Positions 23,628-31,753 of a stretch of DNA of 64,000 bases are shown in pieces; within the stretch, counting starts at the first letter, position 1, and each line of letters starts with the position of its first letter. This stretch comes from Ruthenibacterium lactatiformans (GTDB lineage Bacteria > Bacillota > Clostridia > Oscillospirales > Ruminococcaceae): contig NZ_JXXK01000001.1 in assembly GCF_000949455.1 (NCBI RefSeq), positions 1 to 64,000 of the forward strand, given 5' to 3'. The notes beneath the pieces are model-generated. The model saw only the letters and a list, made by a program, of their open reading frames with translations. It was not told the DNA's origin and searched no databases. The position numbers and the translations under genes are program-made.

Positions 23628-25974
23628 AATATTTGACGGGAAACGCTATTGGCTGTTGGACGGCGCGATGGGGACGATGCTCCAGAAAAGCGGCCTCAAG
23701 CTGGGGGAAAGGCCGGATCTGCTTTCCATCACACATCCTGATGTAGTAGAGCGCATCAATCGGGCATATGTGGAGGTCGGCAGTGATTTGATTTGCGCCA
23801 ATACGTTTGGGTCCAACGCGAAAAAGCTGGCCGGCTGCGGCTATACGGTGGAAGAAGTGGTCGCCGCAGGCATTGGGACGGCAAAACGTGCTGCGGCCGG
23901 AACCGCGGCGCGTGTGATGCTGGACGTTGGCCCCATAGGCGAACTTCTGGAGCCCGCAGGCGTGCTGAAATTTGAAGAAGCGTACGAGATTTACAAGGAA
24001 GTTGTCCTGGCGGGCTGGCGTGCCGGAGCGGATCTGGTGAAATTCGCCACAATGACAGACTTGTATGAGATAAAAGCAGCGGTTTTGGCGGCAAAAGAAA
24101 ACACACCTCTTCCGGTGCTTGTTTCCATGACGTTTGAGGAAAACGGCCGCGCGTTCACAGGCTGCACCGTGGAGTCTTTCGCGATCACCGCGGAGGGGCT
24201 CGGGGTGGACGGCGTGGGCATCAACTGCTCATTGGGTCCGGCGGAGATCTATCCAATGGCGCAGCGGCTGTGCGCCGCAACCAGCCTGCCGGTGTTCATC
24301 AAACCAAATGCGGGCCTGCCGGACCCGGCCACCGGAAGGTACAGCATCGGCCCGAAGGAATTTTGTGATGAACTGGAGCGCTTCAAGGCGTTGGGAATTT
24401 CGGCGGTAGGAGGGTGCTGCGGTACTACGCCCGAATATCTGGCGCTGCTCGCCAAGGCTTTTAAGCAGGACACGCCTGTGCACCGGGAGCCTGTGCGGCG
24501 CAGTGCCGTGTGCACTCCGACACGCACTGTGGAAATCGACACTGTACGTGTGATAGGCGAACGGATCAATCCCACGGGAAAAAAGCGTTTTAAAGAGGCG
24601 CTTCGGGACGGAGATATGGATTATATCCTTTCCCAAGCGGTGGAACAGGCGGGCGCGGGCGCGGATATCCTGGACGTAAATGTGGGCCTGCCGGAAATTG
24701 ATGAACAGGAAATGATGATCCGTGCTGTAAAGGCTGTGCAGAGCGTGTGCGATCTGCCGCTGCAGCTCGATTCCACCCGCGCGGATGTTCTGGAAGCGGG
24801 GCTTCGGGTATACAACGGCAAGCCTATCGTCAACTCGGTAAACGGGGAACAGGCGGTGCTGGACCGTCTGCTTCCCATCTGCAAAAAATACGGAGCTGCG
24901 GTCGTAGGCTTGACGCTGGATGAAAACGGTATCCCGGCGCTGGCGGAGCAGCGGTTTGCACTGGCGCAAAAAATCGTGGCCGCGGCCGAAGCCGCAGGCA
25001 TCCCGCGGGAAGACGTATATATCGACTGCCTTACTCTTACGGCCAGCGCCCAGCAGGAAGCGGTGCGGGAGACTCTGAAAGCCGTACGCATGGTGAAAGA
25101 GCGTTTGGGCGTTAAAACGGTACTGGGTGTTTCCAACATTTCTTTTGGGCTGCCCTGCCGGGAACAGGTGAACACCAGCTTCCTCACACTGGCAATGGCA
25201 CACGGCCTGGATCTGCCGATCATCAATCCCAACGCAGAGGCAATGATGGCGGCGGTGGCCAGCTTCAAGGTGCTGTACAATATCGACAGGGACTCTAGGG
25301 AGTATCTGGCCCGTTACGCCGGACAGGCAGCGGTGCAGCCTGCGGCACAACAGACTGTTACTCTGTACGACGCGGTGCTTCAGGGACTGAAAGCGGCTGC
25401 GGCGCAGGCGGCACGCACCGCATTACAGGCGAAAAGCCCGGAGGAGCTTGTCAATGAGGTGCTCATTCCGGCGTTGGACACGGTGGGCGCCGGTTTTGAA
25501 AAGGGCGTATTGTTCCTGCCGCAGCTTCTGCAGTCCGCAGGCGCGGCGCAGGCGGCGTTTGAAGTCGTAAAGGATGCGATCGCGGCGTCGGGAAAAAAGA
25601 GCGGCGGCAAAGGGAAAATTATTGTGGCGACCGTAAAAGGCGACATTCATGATATTGGAAAGAATATCGTTAAAACGCTTTTGGAAAATTACGGCTATGA
25701 CGTGCTGGACCTGGGGCGCGACGTGCCTGCGGAAACCGTGGTAAAAGCAGCGCAGGAGCATGGCGTACGATTGGTGGGCCTCAGTGCGCTGATGACTACC
25801 ACGCTGGGCAGTATGGAAGAAACCATCTGTGCGCTGCGCAGGGCCGGGCTTTCCTGCCAGGTGATGGTGGGCGGCGCGGTGCTTACACCGGAATATGCAA
25901 TGCACATCGGCGCAGATTACTATGCAAAAGACGCGAAACAGTCTGTGGATATCGCCCGGGAGGTTTTGGGGTGA
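23620..25974 (+). CDS. metH: methionine synthase, B12-dependent (no activation domain)
   Basis: A 784-residue cobalamin-dependent methionine synthase. Domains in order: homocysteine-binding barrel (about 1-290) with zinc ligands in GINCSLGP and GGCCGTTPEY, pterin-binding barrel (about 305-560) starting VIGERINPTGKKRFKEAL, a helical cap (about 590-660), and the B12-binding domain (about 665-784) with KGDIHDIGKNIV holding the cobalt-ligand His. The C-terminal activation domain of the E. coli enzyme is missing and is encoded by the preceding gene. GTG at 23620 has AAGGAGGGG upstream; a longer frame into the upstream gene is not used. Confidence 0.95.
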   Translation: MNKIFDGKRYWLLDGAMGTMLQKSGLKLGERPDLLSITHPDVVERINRAYVEVGSDLICANTFGSNAKKLAGCGYTVEEVVAAGIGTAKRAAAGTAARVMLDVGPIGELLEPAGVLKFEEAYEIYKEVVLAGWRAGADLVKFATMTDLYEIKAAVLAAKENTPLPVLVSMTFEENGRAFTGCTVESFAITAEGLGVDGVGINCSLGPAEIYPMAQRLCAATSLPVFIKPNAGLPDPATGRYSIGPKEFCDELERFKALGISAVGGCCGTTPEYLALLAKAFKQDTPVHREPVRRSAVCTPTRTVEIDTVRVIGERINPTGKKRFKEALRDGDMDYILSQAVEQAGAGADILDVNVGLPEIDEQEMMIRAVKAVQSVCDLPLQLDSTRADVLEAGLRVYNGKPIVNSVNGEQAVLDRLLPICKKYGAAVVGLTLDENGIPALAEQRFALAQKIVAAAEAAGIPREDVYIDCLTLTASAQQEAVRETLKAVRMVKERLGVKTVLGVSNISFGLPCREQVNTSFLTLAMAHGLDLPIINPNAEAMMAAVASFKVLYNIDRDSREYLARYAGQAAVQPAAQQTVTLYDAVLQGLKAAAAQAARTALQAKSPEELVNEVLIPALDTVGAGFEKGVLFLPQLLQSAGAAQAAFEVVKDAIAASGKKSGGKGKIIVATVKGDIHDIGKNIVKTLLENYGYDVLDLGRDVPAETVVKAAQEHGVRLVGLSALMTTTLGSMEETICALRRAGLSCQVMVGGAVLTPEYAMHIGADYYAKDAKQSVDIAREVLG

Positions 25975-25980
25975 TGCAGT

Positions 25981-26715
25981 GTGAATAGAGGTCTGCGGCA
26001 GCTTACGGAGCGGGTATTTTATTTGCCGCATGAAGAACCGGCGGATCGTCCTGTGCTGGGGTATATCCGGGGAGAGCGGTACTCCCTTGCCGTGGATGCG
26101 GGAAATTCCCGCCGTCATGTGGAAAAATTTTATGCGGCGCTGGACGCCGCGGAGCTTCGGCGGCCGGATTTTACGGTGCTGACCCACTGGCATTGGGACC
26201 ATACGTTTGGCCTTCATGCGGTGGACGGCGCGGCCATCGCGTGCGAGGCCACGAACGAAATGCTATGCAGGGCTTCACGCTGGAAGTGGAGCGAAGAAGC
26301 CATGCGGGAACGCCTGCGGACGGGTGAAGAAATTGAATTCTGTGACAAGCATATCCGTGCCGAATATCCCGACAGGAAAGAAATCAGCGTCGTACCGGCC
26401 AGCCTTGTGTTTCATGGACGCCTGTCCATTGATTTGGGCGGTGTACACTGTGTGCTGCTGCAAACCGAAGCGCCCCATGAAAGAGATTGCGTTCTGGTGC
26501 ATGTGCCGGAACAGGGGATTTTATTTGCCGGGGATGCGGACTGCGGGGATTTTTACAGCCTTGACGGCGGTTATGATAAAGCACGGCTGAAGCGTTACCT
26601 TGCGTCGGTGGAAGCAATGGAGTTCAAGCTGTATGTGCCGGGCCACGGCGCGCCGGAGCGGAAAGCGGAGACGCTTGCCGCTCTGCGCGCGGAATTGGAA
26701 AGTTTGGAAGGCTGA
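25981..26715 (+). CDS. MBL fold metallo-hydrolase
   Basis: A 244-residue metallo-beta-lactamase-fold hydrolase. Seen: THWHWDHTFG with His69, His71, Asp73 and His74 as metal ligands, the downstream ligands in EAPHERDC, FAGDADCG (Asp) and VPGHGAPE (last His, about 218-225). GTG start 25981, 6 nt after the metH stop, so it is the last gene of the metF operon. The substrate is unknown; a glyoxalase-II-like or lactamase-like broad family only. Its terminator downstream is the one split by the transposon. Confidence 0.88.
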   Translation: MNRGLRQLTERVFYLPHEEPADRPVLGYIRGERYSLAVDAGNSRRHVEKFYAALDAAELRRPDFTVLTHWHWDHTFGLHAVDGAAIACEATNEMLCRASRWKWSEEAMRERLRTGEEIEFCDKHIRAEYPDRKEISVVPASLVFHGRLSIDLGGVHCVLLQTEAPHERDCVLVHVPEQGILFAGDADCGDFYSLDGGYDKARLKRYLASVEAMEFKLYVPGHGAPERKAETLAALRAELESLEG

Positions 26716-26734
26716 TACGCACCCATCGAAAAAT

Positions 26735-26748
26735 AAGCGCGGCGTCTC
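26735..26748. terminator. left half of a terminator stem split by the transposon
   Basis: AAGCGCGGCGTCTC (26735-26748), preceded by an A-rich tract, is the exact reverse complement of 33852-33865, 7.1 kb away. Joined, the two form a 14-bp stem with loop ATTC followed by TTTTATA, a classic bidirectional terminator between the MBL gene and luxS. Confidence 0.8.
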
Positions 26749-26763
26749 ATTAGCAACACACTC

Positions 26764-26774
26764 ATAAGGAAGTA
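26764..26774 (+). repeat. left terminal inverted repeat core of the transposon
   Basis: ATAAGGAAGTA, 11 bp, identical in inverted orientation to 33826-33836. The outer bases are partly alike as well (CAAC followed by a CAC-containing stretch). Confidence 0.75.
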
Positions 26775-26784
26775 ATGGTATCTT

Positions 26785-26824
26785 GCAGGACAGCATGGCA
26801 AATTGCTATGCTGTCCTGCTTTTT
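26785..26824 (+). terminator. long hairpin at the left end of the transposon, overlapping the tnpX stop
   Basis: Arms GCAGGACAGCATGGCAA (26785-26801) and TTGCTATGCTGTCCTGC (26803-26819), one mismatch, followed on the plus strand by TTTTT. It would stop transcription entering the element from the metF operon; on the minus strand it caps the tnpX 3' end. Confidence 0.7.
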
Positions 26825-28449
26825 CTTTCTCGTTCAATGGTTTGCCTGTCCTCGTCCTGTTTCAGTTCCCCGACGAAGTTCCAAATAATCTGGATTTTTT
26901 GCCGCCGGTGGCCGCTGGACTTGTCCAGCGCATGGACGATAATCTTTTTCACAAACTCGTTGACAATCGTGGGCGTGAGTTCGGTAATCCCTACATACTT
27001 CCGAATGACCGCCGCAAAACTGTCAAAATCCGCTTTGTCCTGCTCGTAGGTGCTTACCATTTCCCAGCCTACCCGGACTTTCTCCGTCAGTTCTTTCTGC
27101 TCCGCTTCATACTCGGCGGACAACTTCAAAAACCGTTCGTGGGAAATTACGCCGGATATATCGTCCTCGTAGATACGCTTGAAAATCCGATCAAGTTCCG
27201 CTATCCGTTTCTCGGCTTGGGAGATTTCCCGCTTGCGCTTTTTCGTTGTTTTTTCCGCTTCTTCAAACCGCTGTTCATATACCGCCTTTTGAAAACTCAT
27301 AATGTCCTCAAAGAACATGGCGGTTACATCGAATATCCGGCGCAGCATAAACCGTTTCAGCGTCTCCTCGCGGATAAAGTGCATGGTGCAATCTCCCGGA
27401 TTGCTTTTGTACCTCGCGCAGCGGTAGCAATCCTGCTCCGGGGTCATGTTCTTGCCCGTAGCAAAATGCAGTTTGCTGCCGCAGTCGGCGCAGTAAAGCA
27501 AGTCGGAGAATAACCCTTGCCGTTCCGTTTGTTTAGCGGGGCGGCGTTTATTTGCCCGGAGTTCCTGTACTCGCTCAAACACATTGCGGTTAACAATGGC
27601 GGGTTGTGTGTCGGGGAAGATACGATAATTCTCCAGGGCGTTTTGCAGACGCTTTTTCAGTTTGTGGGACTTGGAGTAGGTTTTGAAGTTCACCGTACAT
27701 CCCATATATTCGGGGCGTTCCAAAATCCCCCGTATGGTTTCCACAGACCAGCGGTAAAGATTGTCCGGCATAGGCTTGCCGTCCCGTTTTGCATAGTACG
27801 CGTTGACAGTCAAAACCTTGTCGGCGGTTAAAACCTTTGCAATCTGCATCAGCCCTTTCCTCGCAACGCACAAGTCAAAAATTCGCTTGACGATCTCGGC
27901 GGCTTCCTCGTCCACAATCCACTTTTTCTTGTCGGTGGGGTCTTTCACATACCCATAGGGCGGGTTGCTGCAAAGATATTCCCCGGCGTTGCCCTTTGCC
28001 CGCATGATGGCGCGGATTTTCTTGCTGGTATCGCGGGCATAGAAATTGTTAAACAGATTGCGGAACGGGGTAAAATCGTTGTCGCCCTTATCGCTGTCTA
28101 CACCGTCGTTGATGGCGATATACCGTATATCGCGCTCAGCAAAGAAACTCTCGGTGTAGTAGCCGACTTTTAGATAGTCCCGCCCCATGCGGGATATACC
28201 CTTGACGATAACCATTTTGACCTTTCCCGCTTCCGCAAGGCGTATCATCTCATTCCAGCCGGGTCTATCGAAAGTTACTCCGGATATGCCGTCGTCGATG
28301 AAAAAGGTTAGGTTGGGAAAACCGTTGTTCGTTGCATACTTGAGCAAGATTTTCTTTTGGTTGGCTATGCTGTTGCTTTCTCCGTCCAAAGCGGCCTCTT
28401 GTGATAAACGGGCATACAAAGCGGTGATGTTGTCAGGATATGTATTCAT
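26806..28449 (-). CDS. large serine recombinase (TnpX/TndX-like transposase)
   Basis: A 547-residue large serine recombinase that excises and inserts the element. Seen: N-terminal resolvase domain (about 8-155) with ALYARLSQE (catalytic Ser16), DDGISGVTFDRPGWNEM and GRDYLKVGYYTE; the recombinase domain (about 165-290) with NPPYGY and EYMGCTVNFKTYSK; a zinc-ribbon domain with CADCG...CYRCARY...CTMH (about 318-360); and a coiled coil (about 395-460). ATG at 28449 has AGGAGG 9 nt upstream. It lies 4 nt after the tnpW-like gene. It reads out toward the left end of the element. Confidence 0.93.
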   Translation of the reverse strand: MNTYPDNITALYARLSQEAALDGESNSIANQKKILLKYATNNGFPNLTFFIDDGISGVTFDRPGWNEMIRLAEAGKVKMVIVKGISRMGRDYLKVGYYTESFFAERDIRYIAINDGVDSDKGDNDFTPFRNLFNNFYARDTSKKIRAIMRAKGNAGEYLCSNPPYGYVKDPTDKKKWIVDEEAAEIVKRIFDLCVARKGLMQIAKVLTADKVLTVNAYYAKRDGKPMPDNLYRWSVETIRGILERPEYMGCTVNFKTYSKSHKLKKRLQNALENYRIFPDTQPAIVNRNVFERVQELRANKRRPAKQTERQGLFSDLLYCADCGSKLHFATGKNMTPEQDCYRCARYKSNPGDCTMHFIREETLKRFMLRRIFDVTAMFFEDIMSFQKAVYEQRFEEAEKTTKKRKREISQAEKRIAELDRIFKRIYEDDISGVISHERFLKLSAEYEAEQKELTEKVRVGWEMVSTYEQDKADFDSFAAVIRKYVGITELTPTIVNEFVKKIIVHALDKSSGHRRQKIQIIWNFVGELKQDEDRQTIERERKSRTA

Positions 28450-28452
28450 GGT

Positions 28453-28710
28453 TCATTCCTCCTGTAATGAACGCCCGACAAACAGGTTGCTAACGCTATT
28501 ATAACGCTCCTTGATTTTCTTGTCAGCAGGCGTTTCGCTGGTTTCCGCTTTGATGAGGCGTGTCATCTTGTCGTAGAGCAGTTCGGAGCCGCCGCAGGAA
28601 GTTTCGACTTCAAAGACCGTCCCGCTGATTTGATAGCATACGATTTCGTTCAATGGATTGCCCGTATGAGGCAATACATCGCTATGTTCTGCTTCTCGCT
28701 TCTTTTCCAT
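28453..28710 (-). CDS. TnpW-like transposon-encoded protein
   Basis: An 85-residue protein placed directly before the serine recombinase gene. Seen: the core VCYQISGTVFEVE followed by GGSELLYDKMTRLI (about residues 29-55), which resembles the short TnpW proteins of Tn4451-type elements as I know them. ATG at 28710 is preferred: it begins a Lys/Glu-rich N-terminus and GGGAAAGG lies upstream, while the longer frame to 28821 has no ribosome site. TnpW's role is not settled; a recombination accessory function has been proposed. Short length makes the family call moderate. Confidence 0.68.
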   Translation of the reverse strand: MEKKREAEHSDVLPHTGNPLNEIVCYQISGTVFEVETSCGGSELLYDKMTRLIKAETSETPADKKIKERYNSVSNLFVGRSLQEE

Positions 28711-28918
28711 TCCTTTCCCGTCCTTTCCTTGTTTCGAGTAGGGAGCAAGCACAGCAAATGAGTACCCATTTGCAATTTTGGGCTTGTTGGGAAAATCCCA
28801 ATCCCTTGTGTGTTCCCTCACTCAATATCCCGTTTGAAAGGCGGTTTTTGTTGCGTGTTTATCGTTGTGTAGTGCAGTTTTTCAGCAATCCGATTCTTGG
28901 CTTTGCTAAACAGGTTGT

Positions 28919-28947
28919 TTGTAAATGGCGATATTCCATGATATAAT
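28919..28947 (+). promoter_or_regulatory. promoter of the transposon AraC gene
   Basis: TTGTAA (28919-28924), 17-bp spacer, TATAAT (28942-28947). Confidence 0.65.
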
Positions 28948-28980
28948 TTTAATAATACGGGGTAAAAGAGGTGATCTCAT

Positions 28981-29880
28981 ATGGATTCGGTTCTCTCAAG
29001 GTTGCGGCTTGAGATTCAAAACATTTTCCGTACAGAAAGCGGCAATCAAGCAAAGGTTTCTTTTATGACAGCATATCGGTTTACCGAAGCAAAAATCAAT
29101 ATGCCACAGACGGAAAAGCCATATCTGTATCTTGTCCTTGATGGGACGCTCCGGCTTTATACGCCGTCGGGAATCATGGACTATATGCCCGGACAATACT
29201 CCATATCCAAAATAGACACGCCATTGTACGGTACAATTTTATCCCTTTCAGAACAGAATGATTTTTTAGCAATCGCATTGGAACTGACAAGTCATGAGGT
29301 GATTGCTGCCGTACTGGATTTGGACAACACATTGGCTGAAAGGATTGTGAAAGAGGCCATTCCAGAGCAAGAAATGTCTTTGGCTGATGATGCCGTTATA
29401 GAATCTGTTTATCGGCTTCTCGTTACAATGCAAAAGCCGCTCGCATCTGATTACATACGCAGGAATATCATGCGTGAAGTCATCTATTATATCCTTTGCG
29501 GCTCATGTGGCAAACAGTTCCTGCAAGCCATTACAAATATACAGAACGTCGATGAAATCTACGAAGCAAATAGTTGGATTAAAGAGAATTTCCGCAGTTC
29601 GTTTACCGTAGAGAGTTTGGCGGAACAGCAAAATATGAGCGTTTCATTGTTTCATCAAAAATTCAAGAGCGCAGTGGGAATGGGGCCTCTGCAATGCCAG
29701 AAGAGGTTACGTTTGACTGAAGCGCGGCGGCTGATGTTAGACGATGGCCGGAATGTAACAGAGGCCTCGTTGGAAGTCGGATATGAGAGTGTGTCGCAAT
29801 TTATCCGCGATTATAAGAAAATGTTTGGAACCGCGCCTAAAGAAGATATTTCTCACTTCAAGGAGCCGTTAAAGAAATAG
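28981..29880 (+). CDS. AraC family transcriptional regulator (AraC_N type)
   Basis: A 299-residue regulator carried by the transposon. Seen: an N-terminal AraC_N-type sensor region (about 15-165) with PYLYLVLDGTLRLYTPSG and YMPGQYSISKIDTPLYG, and a C-terminal pair of HTH motifs: FTVESLAEQQNMSVSLFHQKF (about 203-223; recognition helix 1) and VTEASLEVGYESVSQFIRDY (about 259-278; helix 2). RBS AAAGAGGTGATC. It precedes a GlcG/HbpS-like gene and may control it. AraC_N members often respond to small ligands such as aldehydes; the ligand here is unknown. Confidence 0.9.
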   Translation: MDSVLSRLRLEIQNIFRTESGNQAKVSFMTAYRFTEAKINMPQTEKPYLYLVLDGTLRLYTPSGIMDYMPGQYSISKIDTPLYGTILSLSEQNDFLAIALELTSHEVIAAVLDLDNTLAERIVKEAIPEQEMSLADDAVIESVYRLLVTMQKPLASDYIRRNIMREVIYYILCGSCGKQFLQAITNIQNVDEIYEANSWIKENFRSSFTVESLAEQQNMSVSLFHQKFKSAVGMGPLQCQKRLRLTEARRLMLDDGRNVTEASLEVGYESVSQFIRDYKKMFGTAPKEDISHFKEPLKK

Positions 29881-29895
29881 GATATTTTTTCAGAG

Positions 29896-29925
29896 GAACA
29901 GGCAAGCCAAATGCCTGTTCTTTTT
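29896..29925 (+). terminator. terminator after the transposon AraC gene
   Basis: GAACAGGCA (29896-29904) / TGCCTGTTC (29912-29920), then TTTTT. Confidence 0.88.
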
Positions 29926-29993
29926 GTTATGATACGACATAGGAAGCACATTGCTATTTCCTTAAGAAGTTATCTGAAAGCGAGGTATTTACA

Positions 29994-30404
29994 ATGATTT
30001 TAACAGACGAATTGTGCGACAAACTATGCGCTGCCGCAAAGGAGAAAAGCAGGGAGATCGGCATTGACATCAGTTTTGCCATTAGCGATGAAAATGGGCT
30101 GCCGCGCGTTTACCGCAGATATGGTGAAGCATTGGTATTAAGCATTACACTTGTTCCCGGCAAGGCTTATACCGCCGCCGTTACCCAATGCAAAACAAAA
30201 GATGTTGCCGAAGCCGCCGCGGAGGGCGCTTCCCTTATGGCAATTCAGACAAATGATCCCCGCATTACGCTCGTAGCTGGTGGGTATCCGCTGTTTGCAG
30301 ATGGAAAAATCGCGGGCGGTATTGGTGTCGGCGGCGGGAGTGAGGCGCAAGATTGCGAGATTGCGGAGTATGTTGTTTCCGTATTCAACGAAGCAATTAA
30401 GTAA
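29994..30404 (+). CDS. GlcG/HbpS family protein
   Basis: A 136-residue protein of the GlcG/HbpS (former DUF336) family. Seen: the N-terminal helix LCDKLCAAAKEKSREIGIDI, the strand FAISDENGLPRVYRRYG (about 26-42), and the family hallmark IAGGIGVGGGSEAQDCEIAEY (about 105-125), broken here as GGIGVGGG-SEAQDCEIA. Some members bind haem or cobalamin or act as oxidative-stress sensors; others ride with diol or aldehyde utilisation genes. RBS GAGGT. It follows the AraC gene and precedes a small Cys-rich gene. Confidence 0.88.
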   Translation: MILTDELCDKLCAAAKEKSREIGIDISFAISDENGLPRVYRRYGEALVLSITLVPGKAYTAAVTQCKTKDVAEAAAEGASLMAIQTNDPRITLVAGGYPLFADGKIAGGIGVGGGSEAQDCEIAEYVVSVFNEAIK

Positions 30405-30413
30405 GCAGGATAT

Positions 30414-30629
30414 ATGTTGATGAATAATATCAGTAGTTTTTGCACTTGCAAAAACATAAATTGTCCACTACATCCAACAAAGCATGACAAAGGGTGTAGC
30501 CCATGTATCAGTAAGAATTTACAGTTGAAAGAAATTCCAAATTGCTTTTTTAATCTCATTGAAAATGCGGAAAAACGGACGGGCGATACATTTGAAGATT
30601 TTTCTAAATTGATTAGCTGTCTTAAATAA
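30414..30629 (+). CDS. small Cys-rich protein (DUF6485-like)
   Basis: A 71-residue protein with six cysteines, four of them in the N-terminal half (CTCKNINCPLHPTKHDKGCSPC is split here into CTCKNINCPLH and KGCSPC, about residues 10-31), a pattern that suggests metal or cluster binding. I associate it from memory with DUF6485, found beside AraC and redox genes in Clostridia. It starts 9 nt after the GlcG-like stop; ribosome site is weak (AGGA). ATG 30420 is an alternative start. Confidence 0.62.
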   Translation: MLMNNISSFCTCKNINCPLHPTKHDKGCSPCISKNLQLKEIPNCFFNLIENAEKRTGDTFEDFSKLISCLK

Positions 30630-30641
30630 TTCTTCTTTTCC

Positions 30642-30674
30642 AAACGCCCATGTAGTTTTATGCTGCGTGGGCGC
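30642..30674 (+). terminator. hairpin after the Cys-rich gene
   Basis: CGCCCA / TGGGCG outer arms with a GTAG / CTGC inner match across about 33 nt. T tract is poor (CTTGTTG), so termination is likely but not certain. Confidence 0.5.
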
Positions 30675-30719
30675 TTGTTGTCATTCCCCCTACTTTAGGC
30701 AGAAAAGGGGGTGAGAAAA

Positions 30720-31160
30720 ATGGCGAATACAGAGCAGTATCGGGAGCATATCGAGTGTACTTTCAACGCCTTTTACAAAATTGTGCTTTACCATGCGGCG
30801 CTGGAGGCTTACAAGAAATTGCGAAAAAAGCAGCAATTTGAAATATCCCTTGACTATCTTCATGAGTTTAATTTTGAGCCTGTTACTACAACAGATGAGC
30901 ATTTTGTGAAATACGATGAGCCTATTGCCTTTATCGTTCGCGGGAAAACAGTAATTGTGGAAAGTGATACGTTAGCAGCCGCCTTGCTTCGACTTCCGAA
31001 AAAGCGGCGGGAAGTGCTGTTTTTGCGGTACTATCTCGGTTACAGCGACGAGGAAATCAGTAAGATGTGCGGCATTAGCCGAAGCGCAGTCTTCCGCAGA
31101 CGAAAAATCGCTTTGCACTTAATGCGAAAAGAAATGGAGGTGTTCGAGAATGAGGAATAG
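30720..31160 (+). CDS. sigma-70 family RNA polymerase sigma factor (Tn916 Orf7-like)
   Basis: A 146-residue sigma-like protein typical of Tn916/ICE relatives. Seen: region 4 with ALLRLPKKRREVLFLRYYLG (about 83-102) and the HTH SDEEISKMCGISRSAVFRRR (about 104-123). Region 2 is reduced. ATG 30720 is preferred over GTG 30711 because GGGGGTG lies 7 nt upstream. It overlaps the following HTH gene by 11 nt, the same pairing found in Tn916-type elements, where the pair promotes transcription of the transfer module. No transfer module is present here. Confidence 0.85.
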   Translation: MANTEQYREHIECTFNAFYKIVLYHAALEAYKKLRKKQQFEISLDYLHEFNFEPVTTTDEHFVKYDEPIAFIVRGKTVIVESDTLAAALLRLPKKRREVLFLRYYLGYSDEEISKMCGISRSAVFRRRKIALHLMRKEMEVFENEE

Positions 31161-31365
31161 GAAGTATAAATTGCTGCCTTATGAAATCATCGAGAAAGCA
31201 GCAGTCGGGGAGCCGGAAGCAGTGAATACGGTAATCCAAAACTATATCGGATACATCAAATATCTGTCCTATTTTCAAGGGAGTATCAACGATAATATTC
31301 AAGACTACCTCAAAGCATGCTTAATGGAAGCCTACCCAAGTTTCGCTTTGATAGATGACGAGTAG
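31150..31365 (+). CDS. HTH conjugative-transposon-like protein (Tn916 Orf8-like)
   Basis: A 71-residue small protein beginning MRNRKYKLLPYEIIEKAAVG and continuing GEPEAVNTVIQNYIGYIKYL, the pattern of the short helix-turn-helix proteins that accompany the sigma-like factor in Tn916 relatives; it resembles a stand-alone sigma region 2. Overlaps the sigma gene by 11 nt and is followed immediately by a nested hairpin. In Tn916 the next genes would be excisionase and integrase; here they are absent. Confidence 0.78.
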   Translation: MRNRKYKLLPYEIIEKAAVGEPEAVNTVIQNYIGYIKYLSYFQGSINDNIQDYLKACLMEAYPSFALIDDE

Positions 31366-31435
31366 CAAAGCCAGAAAAAGCCGTCAAGGATAAACTTCGC
31401 GCTTCGCGTCCTTGACGGCTTTTCCCGCCTTTGCT
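31363..31435 (+). terminator. nested hairpin/terminator after the sigma-HTH pair
   Basis: Inner arms AAAGCCGTCAAGGA (31377-31390) / TCCTTGACGGCTTT (31409-31422) and outer arms AGCAAAG (31363-31369) / CTTTGCT (31429-31435). This GCCGTCAAGGA hairpin is a familiar sequence at this point of Tn916-like modules. Confidence 0.75.
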
Positions 31436-31440
31436 GTTGG

Positions 31441-31750
31441 GTAGTTAAGAGGGCGCAAACGGATAGACCGCTTGCGCCCTCAAAATATTATTGTGCGTTA
31501 CGCAATGGAGCGTGATAACCCTTAGTGCTGCAATGCTTTTCGGACTTAAAAGCAGAACGGTTAAGGGTTTATATGCTCGCCAGTAAAAACGGCTTCTTCC
31601 TGCGTAACAGTTCGCTATGCCAGCGTGGATATTTAGGCGAGCAAAAAATCTGAATTGATAAGGTTTGCAGAGTGCAGCAACGGGGCGGGTAATATAATAT
31701 CCCTCGGAAGCACAAAAATGCTGTTCTATCGTTCCACTAACTCTTAATAT
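31441..31750. other. 310-bp gene-free, palindrome-rich stretch in the transposon
   Basis: No coding region seen. It holds several inverted repeats: GAGGGCGCAA / TTGCGCCCTC (31449-31458 / 31472-31481), AACCCTTA / TAAGGGTT (about 31516-31569), TGCTTTT / AAAAGCA inside it, and TGCTCGCC / GGCGAGCA (about 31573-31644). Could be a relic of an attachment or transfer-origin region; no function can be assigned. Confidence 0.45.
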
Positions 31751-31753
31751 TTC

